Origin: Gnetum montanum
Taxonomy: Eukaryota > Streptophyta > Gnetopsida > Gnetales > Gnetaceae
Assembly: GCA_015680685.1 (NCBI GenBank)
Contig: MNCI01017655.1
Span: 397,833-426,029 of the forward strand
Length of the DNA stretch: 28,197 nucleotides
Reading direction: 5' to 3'
Shown: positions 19,447-28,197 of the stretch, piece by piece
How the letters are laid out: each line of letters opens with the position of its first letter
How positions within the stretch are numbered: the first letter of the stretch is position 1
Position numbers and translations under genes: made by a program
The notes under the pieces: generated by a model
What the model was told of the DNA's origin: nothing
Databases searched by the model: none
Seen by the model: only the letters and a program-made list of their open reading frames with translations

Positions 19447-20317
19447 CTTATTTTTTGCAAAGTTTTAATTAAACGGTTATACACTTGAATAGATCATCCT
19501 AAAATCAAAAAGTTTATATATATATATATATATGAGATGATGTTTACTCAGTGTAAAAATTATGATGTACTTTAAATTTTATTTTATTAATATTCATGTT
19601 TTTTTCCACCTTCAGCAACCCCCTCTACCCCACCCTACGCACCCCCCACCCCCAATGTGCAACCCTTCAAAATAAGAATTAATGCTTTGTTTGGGCCTTT
19701 GAGCTCTAGTTCCTATGAAAAAATATTTTCTAATAATTATCCTCTAATTACATATTAAGTATTCTATTTACGTTGAAATATCTTCTAAATGAAACCAAGA
19801 TTTAACTTTAGATACATGTAGAAAACACAAAGAAGATCCATCTAATCAAAACCATTCTTCATAGAGTTTCATTATGCATTTGAAGTATTCAAAAGTTGGA
19901 AACATCATTTGGAATTTATCTATAAATAGGGATGTCTTATCTTTGACACCTTTATTTAACTTTGATTTACTATGAATAAAAAGTTACATTTTCATCTCTA
20001 ATAAAAAATTAGACCATGGAAAGGAGGGTATGGGGGAAAGGCAAGTTAATTTTCGAACCCAAAATAATTTAACTATAGGTACTGCTAAGATACATTAGAA
20101 TAATTATAAATAAATATAATGATGCCGCAATTATAACTCAAACTAGTAATCTCTTATCTGAAAAAATAGCTAGCTAGCCACTTGAACCACGTATCCATGG
20201 CTAAAAGTATTTTTAGAAATAGGCATTGATGAAATAGAGTGTTGAAGCAAGTTATCTAAGCTTTAGTGAATAATGAAAGATTTTTTTTGTTTTTATTTAT
20301 TATATACATGCTATATA
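19447..20317. other. AT-rich interval without genes
   Basis: Contains a (TA)n microsatellite at 19515-19532 and a C-rich stretch at 19619-19653. There is a possible SINE at 20060-20200, listed separately. No coding sequence seen. Confidence 0.5.
20060..20200 (-). mobile_element. possible tRNA-derived SINE fragment
   Basis: On the minus strand TGGTTCAAGTGG (20178-20189) resembles a pol III box A. A degenerate box B (GTTTGAGTTATAATT, 20129-20143) follows at roughly tRNA spacing. No terminal duplications or clear tail were found, so this is only a candidate. Confidence 0.3.
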
Positions 20318-20974
20318 TGTAACATCCCTAACTTGGATTTTCCTTAAATAACCTTTGTAGTTAGCATACAATGACTAAGCATTTTGTGATTTGAACCATT
20401 AATTAGTATGTTATTCATCACTTAACTAGATCTTAGTGTTATGTTATGGCTTTTGATTTAATTTTTATGTTTTTTAATTATATGTGAATATTTTAGGATT
20501 AACTGGTATGCTTTTATTATGTTGCACTATGTTAAAGTTTAACATAGTATCATTTGGAAGTGCTTTGCATGATTTTGTAATATGTTATACTCTTCGATAA
20601 AGCAATTTTGTAATCAATAGTCTTTTCTTTAGATAACTTTCTTTTGTAACTTTGTATTATTGGAACTTTTGGTTGTAATAGTTTGTTCCTTTATTATGAA
20701 CAACTATATTTGTACTCCTTCTTACATACTATTCTTATGACTTACACTGACTTGATATTGGCCATACCTTTAACATGATGAAAGGTTACGACTCACCATA
20801 ATTAACACAACACTTTTTTACAATTCATAACACATCATTGTAACTAACTTAACATTTTTTACGATTCGTAATAGTAATCAATCTTATGAATTTCAACATA
20901 CTATTATGATTTGACTGACTTGACTTCCAGTAGCGACATACGAATCAAGATAATAGGTGAATTACTATGTAACA
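20318..20974 (-). repeat. 3' LTR of a Ty1/Copia element
   Basis: On the minus strand it starts TGTTACAT at 20974 and ends ATGTTACA at 20318, 657 bp. A purine tract (TTAAGGAGGAT, 20975-20985) lies immediately before the LTR start, and a Copia RNase H remnant lies further upstream, so this is its 3' LTR. Confidence 0.7.
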
Positions 20975-21129
20975 ATCCTCCTTAATTCATAATTTTTCTG
21001 TCTTGATTTCTTCATGCTCTATGTGAACAATGTAAAGTGAAAGAAAGATGATAGAGATGTTGGATGGAGCCTTCTTCAAACACAAATCAAATTCCTTTCA
21101 TAATCATCATAGTCTCCTCCTCACTTTAG
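20975..21129 (-). other. polypurine tract and short untranslated segment of the Copia element
   Basis: Joins the RNase H remnant to the 3' LTR. AAGGAGGA is a typical plus-strand primer tract. Confidence 0.55.
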
Positions 21130-22337
21130 ATTGTGGGGTAAGGATACCAAGAAAAGATACTCTCAGAATATATCAAAAGATTTACTGGTAAGAGCTTTTG
21201 TAAATCCATCATATTTTTGAGATTTGGTAGATATATAATTAACATCAATATATTTCTATCTCATTAAGTGAATGCTTATTTTAATGTTTTTACTCTTCTT
21301 ATGATAGACTAGATTTTGAAAAACTTTGATTGCTGCTTGATTATCACAGTGAGTCATGATTGGTTTAAAATATCAATACTGATCTCTATAAGGAGATGTT
21401 CCATCCATATTATATCTTGAATCATCTCTTGTAATTCTTGGTATTTAGCTTCCATGAATGATAGAGACACAACTCTTTGTTTACTACTTTTTTAACATAC
21501 AGGATTTTCATATACCTAAATTAGGAAGTTGGTAGAGGAATGTTTATCAATCATATCACCACCCCAATTTTCATTTGTGTATACTTTCATGAATTTTGAT
21601 GAGTTTGGTTTAAATACTAGACCATGAGTCAATGTTAATGTATTTTAAGACCAAAAAGGCAGCTTGCATATGTTGATAATTTGATCTTTGCATTGCCATG
21701 ACCATTTGATTTACTACATATTGAATATTTGATCTTGTATTTGTAAGTTACATAAGGACTCTAATAACTTATCAATATTTAAGTAGGATAAATACTTTCT
21801 CCTTCAATACTAACTTTGAATTTGGAAATCATTGGAATATTAAATTCTTTACATTTCAACATATTGTATTATTTCCAATAGGTGAGTTGTATACTTCATT
21901 TGGGATAGGGTTATTTACTTTGACTTCTATCATGATTCCATTCCTAGGTAATAATGCATCAAACCAAGATCTAAGATATTAAATCATAAGGATAATTGAT
22001 GCTTGAACTTATCTACAATTTGTACTTCCATTGGTGCTATCAATATATCATCAACATGAAAGGCTAGAAGCATTTGAATCTTCCCTTCCTTCTTAAATAT
22101 ATAGATTTTATTGTCTTTCTATGATTTGATTAATCCATAATTGGTTAAGGATTAATCAAGCTTTTGGTATCATAGATAGCCTTTCTTAATTTGCATATGA
22201 GATTTTCATCTTTTAAAAATCCTTTAGGTTGCACCATATAAATTTCTTCTTATAGATCTTCATACAAGAAGGTAGATTTAACATCAATTTGATGAATTTT
22301 CTATTTTAGCTTACCAAATGATGAAATAGGTTTATTG
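21130..22337 (-). pseudogene. pol: Ty1/Copia reverse transcriptase and RNase H, broken
   Basis: Minus-strand reading from about 22337 gives KIHQIDVKSTFL, EEIYMVQPKGF and LICKLRKAIYD. These match the Copia reverse transcriptase start (Q-L-D-V-K-T-A-F-L, then E-E-I-Y-M). LAFHVDDILIAP at about 22040-22070 is the catalytic block, with HVDD in place of YVDD. Further left come a WGGD motif (about 21550), S-K-K-Q-type and MEAKYQELQE segments of RNase H. Frameshifts and stops are frequent. Integrase, protease and gag are missing because a family B LTR begins at about 22338. Confidence 0.8.
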
Positions 22338-23135
22338 TAGGCCTCGACATCAGGTACATAATGTTAGGGCCTTGGTTTGACATTGCATGTTCGATGTCGG
22401 GGTGTATACCCCAAGTCTACAAATACCATCCTTGGGCTTCAATTTTTGATAGTTAGTCTTTGGTCATTCTTAGTTAGAGTAGCAAAGCTCTTGCAATTTA
22501 TTTTCCTTAGAGGTAGAATATTTTCTAAGTCACTATAGAAGGAGTCTAAAGTGTGTACGGTTCTAAAGTGTAGCAGTGTGATGGGAATAAAACGAACTCT
22601 TTTGACAATCCTTGTAGCACTGAGAATAGCTTAATATTTTCTTTAATGCATTTTACTTTCTCACTCTTTATTTTAACGCATTTGAATTAAGCAATTTATT
22701 TCCAGTAGTTAATAAATGCAATCATGGCCACTTCAAGCATTCATATAGTACTTGGTAACCTAGCAACGCTTAATGTTTGGTAGCCTAGCAGTGCTATATG
22801 TGTTCAAGATGTGTCCAAGAAAGTGAAATGGTTACTTGTGTTAGGCTATGTAGGCAACAGACATTAGTTTTCAATCTAGTCTACCCTTATTCTTGTTGTA
22901 GGCAATTACATCCATAAAATATAAAATGATAAAAATACATATACCTCAAATACACTTAAACTATACCCTTGAGCCTCACAAGCCTAGTTGGGAAGACAAT
23001 GAACATTCTCAATGTCGTTTCACTTCCTAGAGAAACTAGTGTATGAGATAACTATAGGTCCATGAAATTTGATTGGATTACATAATGCCTTAGTGATTCA
23101 TATGGTTGGGTGTAGGGGTACCTCACTCCTCATCA
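22338..23135 (+). repeat. 5' LTR (family B) of the 22338-27007 element
   Basis: Ends CTCATCA at 23129-23135 and is followed by a primer site and gag. Internal blocks (TAGCAAAGCTCTTGCAATTT, ACTTGGTAACCTAGCA, TTGGGAAGACAATGAAC) match the other B LTRs. The start is diverged and approximate. The TATA box is mutated to CTACAAATA near 22417. Confidence 0.8.
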
Positions 23136-23136
23136 T

Positions 23137-23295
23137 TGGCACTATTTCTAGGGAATTTTTTGTTGTTTGGTGCACTATCTAGGACCTAGTGAAAGTATTT
23201 AAATCATTGGAACAAACCTTAGAGTGATGTATTATTTCACAATTACTACAACCAATTCTCAAAGCACACTATGATTTTTATTTTGCTAACTGAAA
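23137..23295 (+). other. primer site and leader of the B element
   Basis: TGGCACTATTTCTAGGGA is a strongly decayed tRNA-Asp primer site. The leader shares GTGCACTATCTAGG with 9418-9567. Confidence 0.65.
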
Positions 23296-24830
23296 ATGTA
23301 TTTTTCTCATAGGAGCACTTCTCCACCCAAAGCTGATAATGTTCATTTGATAAAGCCTCAATAGTACCAAATCATATATACTTACCTTGATGAGTATGTG
23401 CCAAACTTCACCTTCATCCTACACTAGGATGAATAGTTGTGGTGGCGTGACATGGAGGGAAACATTGTGTTGCCGCTCAATTTTGTTACTCCTACAATGC
23501 TCTATCAAACGCTTGCATGATGTGGTCTTAATGACCACCATGGGGAGTATAATGTGGAAGATGTCAATGCCAGGGATTATCATCCCATCCCACCAAAGCA
23601 TAATGCCTGCAGGATTGGCAACTGGAATAGTGCTATGAGTTTTCAAAGGGAAAAAGGATTAACAATCCTCCATTCTTGTTGTACCAACAAGCTAGTAGAG
23701 AACCCTTCTTTGGGGGTTTTCTATACAATGATGCTCCTCACTTTGACTTTGGCGATGGAGATCAAAACTAGGATCTACACTCCATAGTTCATAATCTTGA
23801 TTCTGGTAATAAGGGATCTAATGACAAAAAAGGATTTGGAGGGGCAAGTTAAGACAGGGATGCAAACAAGAAGCAAGATTGTGATAATGGTTGCAATCAC
23901 CAAAGAGGCAGTAGTAGGGACCATGATGGTGCTGGTTCTCCTTCCTCTTCCCATTCGTCTTCTTCTTCTTCTTTTTCTTTTGGCTTCGATTGTGACCATA
24001 GAAGGTGAGATCATGATGGAGGTGATTGAAATGAGTGCAATGATCGATGGGACCACAATAATCAAGGGGATTATCGAGATAGGCAAGATCAAGGACGCAG
24101 ATGTTCAAAAGAGGTACATCACCATGAATGAAGGGGTAGTATAGGCCATCGTAGGCACCATAACCAAGGCCTCAATGAGCCTCTATTTGCTACTCAAAGT
24201 ATGCTTAACATTGTAGAGGTAGTTAGAATCTCAACAAGGCATGTGAAAGACAATCACATCAAATGGTTAGAGATGAATAATATTCCTTGATTTGAAGGAG
24301 GATATAACTATGATCTGCAGAATCATCTTTAAGCTTTCCAACATGCATGTTCCTTGCAAAACATAGAGAACAAGTGGCAAAAATTGAAGTTGTTTCTAAG
24401 GATACTCATCAAAGAAGGAGAGAACTGGTATTGGTCCTCAGAATCAAAATCTATCAGACGATGGAGTATCATGCTTGAGTTATTTAATGGTAAGTATCAA
24501 ACGTATTGGTAGCCTAATCTATATGGTTATCAAGTGTAGCAACCCATGTCTTCACATGACTCTTCTAGTCACATTTCTAATGTCCTACCATACTACCAGC
24601 CTTCTAATTATTACTAAGCTCATTCACCACATGAAAGAAGGGATGCCATCTCTCATCCTTATCTTCCTCTTATCCCTACACACACTCCTCCTCCAGAAGC
24701 ACAACTACCACTTACTCCTCCTATGCAGGGTGAACTACCCACTCAACTACAATAATGCAATGTTATGAGGGTTAATTTGCAATCTAATCATCAATTAGAA
24801 GGGTCGAATGCCTGATCTTAGAAAAGGCCC
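23296..24830 (+). pseudogene. gag: gag of the family B element, broken
   Basis: ATG at 23296 (MYFSHRSTSPPK) parallels the gag start at 9568. An in-frame TAG at 23425-23427 sits at the same residue as in that copy. After a DYHPIPP block comes a Ser run (TCT/TTC repeats at 23937-23985) and an Asp/Arg/His/Asn-rich stretch. In a second frame from 24201 the gag core reads VRISTRHVKDNH, then FEGGYNYDLQNHL, NKWQKLKLFL and ELFNGKYQTYW. This aligns block by block with the family A gag core. A Pro/Tyr-rich tail follows. At least one frameshift and many stops. Confidence 0.75.
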
Positions 24831-25072
24831 TTCTTTCGACCCTGTAGTGCACCTAAGCCTTTACCTACACTTGCAGTTGACAACCCTGCTCCTACCTCTT
24901 CCTCCATATCAAATTTCTTTGGGCCTCCTTCAAACCAAACTCTGCCAAGAATTCATATCATAATGCTTACACTGTGTCTGATTAGATCCATGCATGAAAC
25001 CTTCCTAGGAAATTAGTCAATCCTAGAAGTCTTCTAATTTATTTGTAGATTGTTGGGAATGAACTATGAAAG
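24831..25072 (+). other. linker between gag and protease remnants
   Basis: Decayed coding sequence with Pro/Ser-rich readings in mixed frames. No domain recognised. Confidence 0.4.
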
Positions 25073-25453
25073 GCTATTCTTGATTCAAGTTTTGGTGTTA
25101 ATTTGATTTCTCATCAGATGTACACTACTTGGAACCTACCTCCTCTTAAGAAGAGCGACATCAGATTGGAATTGGTAGACTAGTTCATCACTGTTCCATT
25201 AGGACTAGTAGAAGACATTGTGACCATTGTTTATGGGTGGGCTTATCTTGCCAATTTCCTAGTAATCAAAGTGGAGAACTAAAAATGGGATTTTCCAATC
25301 ATAATGGGAAGGGCATGGTTGAGCATCATCGATGCAAGAATGGGCATCAGAGATCTTTCCCTCAAAATCTCTAAAGAAAGCACATTTGGAAAGATCAAGA
25401 AGAAGAGAGTTTCATGCATTGCGTACAACGATAGTAGGTGCAATTGTGTGTAG
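25073..25453 (+). pseudogene. pol: aspartic protease of the B element
   Basis: AILDSSFGVNLIS (from 25073) corresponds to the active-site block usually D-x-G-A-S-V-N-L. It is followed by IRLELVD, VPLGLVEDI, then DFPIIMGRAWLSIIDARMGI and LSLKIS, all in the order of Athila/Tat retropepsins. The D-S-S-F-G sequence departs from the usual D-[LT/S]-G and suggests an inactive enzyme. Two internal stops. Confidence 0.75.
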
Positions 25454-25953
25454 AAACTTTGGTCCATAAAGCAAGAATCTATCTCTACATGTAAGTGTTG
25501 TACATAACAACCATAAAATAGGAGGTCATCTAGTGGTTGACTATTGATTTAGAAAGTAGCACACTTTGCATGGAACCAACTGAGAGCCTAACATGTGCGT
25601 ATGTCATAGGCATGGATGAACTCGAGTAAGTTCATCACCAACTCTTTGATGATACAAATAATGATACTCACTAGGGAGAGTTGGAAATTCTTGACAAATT
25701 TAAACAAGAGCCCCTTTAGTTAACAACATTATCAGTTGGAATGAAATATGTATTTTTGAAGAATGGGAAGCTAGTTATAATTAATGAAAGACTTACTCTA
25801 GAATAGAAAGAGATGCTGTTGAAGGTAGTTGAAAGATGGTCAAAATATTTTGCTTGGTCCTATTCTAAACTCATAGGGATTGATCCCAAAATATGCCAAC
25901 ATCCCATTTACATCGACCCGACCATGAAGCCAAAATAGCAACCATAGAGGTGG
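25454..25953 (+). other. protease-to-reverse transcriptase spacer
   Basis: Decayed pol sequence, with coding-like stretches in several frames before the reverse transcriptase start. Confidence 0.45.
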
Positions 25954-26640
25954 TTGAACCCCAAATTGAAGCAAATCATCAAAGAGGAAATTCAGCAACT
26001 CCTCAAGGTAGAGTTCATTTATCCCACTGCGGATAGTGAGTGGGCTAGCTCACTTGTAATTGTGCCAAAGAAAGGTGGCAAGTGGTGGGTTTGCATTGGT
26101 TTTATGCTATTGAATATTGCAACATTCAAGAATCATTTTCCATTGCCATTTGCTGACCTGGTGCTAGACACAATATCAGGGCATTGCTACTATAGCTTCC
26201 TAGATGGTTATATTGGCTATAACCAAATTCAAATTGCACTAGAGGACCAAGGAAAGAAAAAGTTCATGAGTCCCTAGGGGACTTTTGCATATTGTAAGAT
26301 GCCATTTGATCTATGCAATGCTCCTGCCATATTTCAACACCTAGTCCTGAGCATCTTTCAATAATAGATTGGTAGTGGTATGGAAGTCTTCATGGATGAC
26401 TTCTCCACCTATGGAGACACATTTGAGCAAGCCCTAGACCACCTTGAGCAAGTGCTAAAATGGTGTGTTGAAATCAACTTGTGGCTCAATTGGTAGAAAA
26501 TTCACCTCATGGTCTAGGAGGACATTGTACTAGGGCACAAAATCTTACAAGTAAGAATTGAGGTGGACCCTAAAAAATAAGGATAATCCAAGGAATAACT
26601 CATTATCCAGAAATAGTTAAAGAGTTTTGGTCATTCCTTA
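25954..26640 (+). pseudogene. pol: reverse transcriptase of the B element (Athila/Tat lineage)
   Basis: MNPKLKQIIKEEIQQLLK opens the domain, followed by IYPTADSEWASSLVIVPKKG, HFPLPFADLVLDTI, YSFLDGYIGYNQIQI and, after a stop at 26275-26277, GTFAYCKMPFDLCNAPAIFQ. The catalytic block is MEVFMDDFSTYG, with the F-M-D-D-F-S form typical of Athila/Tat (OTA) elements. NLWLNW, EDIVLGHKI and IEVDPKK follow in order. The R-M-C-I-D-Y block reads WWVCIGF. Several stops in one frame; the domain is otherwise nearly complete. Confidence 0.88.
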
Positions 26641-27007
26641 GACATACTAGCTACTATTGACACTTCATAGAGAATTCTTCTAAGATTGCAAAGTTGTTGG
26701 TGGAGCTAACAAAGAAGGATGCTTCTTTTGTCTAGACCTTAGTATGTGAAAAAGCATTCCAGAAACTAAAAAAAAAGCTTGTGGAAACTCCAATACTATA
26801 AGCACTTGATTGGTCCAGACCATTTCACATTATGATAGATGATCAAATTATGCCTTAGGAGTAATGCTGATGTAGTTAGTTGACAAGAAATGACCATACT
26901 ACATCCATTGCACTAGTTGAAGTATTGTGGGTGCAGAACTGAACTACACCACCATAGAGAAAGAATTGATGATAGTGGTGCTTGCACTAGAGAAGTTTAG
27001 GCATTAT
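26641..27007 (+). pseudogene. pol: RNase H N-terminal part of the B element, truncated
   Basis: Contains a DWSRPFHIMID-like block (about 26805-26840) with its first Asp, an ELNYTTIEKELMIVVLALEK block with the conserved Glu (about 26938-26996), then FRHY, and breaks off at about 27007. The remaining RNase H, integrase and 3' LTR are absent. Confidence 0.75.
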
Positions 27008-28197
27008 TGTTGGCGACCATTTGGGACGCGACCGCCAATGAGTGTCCTCAAACAGGATTTAGGTGTTTGCTAATCTCTGGCAACACCAAGGCCCAGATAC
27101 CTCCAAATAGACTTAGTAGTTAATGTGAGTATGTGTGTGTGATGTTGCAGTCTGTGGTTGTGAAAAATGAAATGATTGTGTTGTGTGTAAAACTACAAAT
27201 GACTTATCTTAAAGAGATTCAGTGAACTTTGCCAAGTACTGTGAGTTGTTTAAAGTTCTTATTCTATTCAATTGCCTAGTCTATGCGGTCCTTATAATAC
27301 CTACTTGTAACAAATAAAGTTTTGCAAAAACATTTGAGCACAACTCTACGAATCTACTTCTAATTTTCCCCAGAGAAAGAAATAGTTTCACAAGAAAACT
27401 AGAAATAGAACAAGATTCAATGGAAATAGAGAGAAAAGAAAGCAGATTTGTGTTATGACCTCAAATGTTTAAACAAGGAAGAAATGATACGAGTAAACAC
27501 TTCGTAATAAAGCTATCCCAAATTCAATAACTATGAATTGTTCAAACCTTCAAGGCTCAAATAAGCAATTTCTTCAAGATAATCCTAATATGCTATCAAA
27601 AAATTGCTGCATAAACTATCACGTACGAGACTCCATTTTGGCTAGATAATGGATGCCAACAATTGCATTCAACAGAACCTTCAAAAGACATGAAAATTTT
27701 TGATTGAAATACCACGGAGATTCACTTTAAAGATAAAATAAAGCTATTATGGTCCTATCAAAATACCAAAGATTTTTTGAACCCTCTTGACTATTGAATC
27801 GTTCAACGGCTTGACTATATGCAGAGGCTCTCTTACAACAATCTCAATAGCAGTTCTTATACATTGCACAATAACAAAATTTACTACTAAAACGCTCTTA
27901 AGGATTTTAAACACAAGCACTTCTATGGAAAAATTTTAATAGAAATCTTCTATTATGCAACAAGAACAATAAGAGCAATCTAAAAATCCCAAAATTACTT
28001 GCCAAGCATGATACTATCTAAACCACTAGCTAAACAATTTAAACAAAATAATAAGCATAACTCACAGGACTATGAAAAAGACGCTAAAATGTTGTCTTTA
28101 GCAAGTCATCTTACAAGCAATCTTTCACAATGTCTTTTTACAAATGCTCTTCCAAGACCCAAAGTGTGTCTCCAAGTGAGTGCCACCGCCTCCCCCG
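27008..28197. repeat. unassigned probable LTR cutting the B element
   Basis: Starts TGTTGGCG at 27008, inside RNase H coding sequence. TTGGCGACC and GACCGCCAA at 27010-27038 form an imperfect inverted repeat. An AATAAAG signal on the plus strand near 27310 favours a plus-strand LTR. Alternatively, a purine tract CGGGGGAGGCGG on the minus strand at 28186-28197 followed by TGGCACTC favours a minus-strand LTR of about 1.18 kb ending at 27008. No protein is recognised. Confidence 0.35.

Noticed and set aside
23775-24108. Overlapping frames on both strands near the Ser/Lys-rich stretch
   Set aside because: They are products of the TCT/TTC repeat in the B gag; only the plus-strand gag reading aligns with another copy.

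Overview
The window is nuclear DNA of a seed plant, most likely a flowering plant. It is almost entirely nested, decayed LTR retrotransposons around one broken host gene. Three things point to this: plant Ty3/Gypsy elements of the Athila/Tat (OTA) type with primer-binding sites complementary to tRNA-Asp, a Ty1/Copia remnant, and a MATE-type transporter pseudogene that keeps an intron. No intact host gene, rRNA or tRNA gene was found. A run of N at 15866-16264 and a single N at 7761 show a draft assembly. Everything comes from reading the sequence; no database was searched, so family names rest on recognised motifs.

Two related LTR families dominate, called A and B here. Both start TGATGAG or close to it, end CTCATCA, carry CG-rich palindrome arrays upstream of a TATAAATA box, and use a tRNA-Asp-like primer site. 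Layout: 1-207, 3' end of a plus-strand LTR; 208-8157, a nearly complete minus-strand family A element (truncated 3' LTR, polypurine tract, a 928-codon broken frame resembling the 'putative plant transposon protein' family, an internal palindrome-plus-TATA module, 1.4 kb without genes, a 662-codon broken gag, primer site, 5' LTR); 8158-9136, LTR, leader and first gag codons of a second minus-strand A element; 9137-10173, family B LTR end and gag remnant; 10353-12247, MATE/DTX pseudogene cut by a solo family B LTR (12251-13174); 13535-13720, a probable non-LTR retrotransposon scrap; 14037-14900, a family B LTR cut by a plus-strand A element (14901-17106); 17195-18200, chromodomain-like pol end and a different LTR; 18621-19446, a solo A LTR with a perfect 5-bp target duplication; 20318-22337, minus-strand Copia remnant; 22338-27007, family B element with gag, protease, reverse transcriptase and part of RNase H; 27008-28197, an unassigned probable LTR.

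The most notable object is the 208-8157 element. It has a gag and a large 3' frame but no visible pol, so it would need an autonomous Athila-type relative (for example one like 22338-27007) for reverse transcription. It also carries between its two frames a short promoter-like module that resembles the palindrome/TATA module of its own LTR. Both frames keep register for about 2.0 and 2.8 kb and are broken mainly by stop codons. Two gag stops are shared between separate copies, one in each family.
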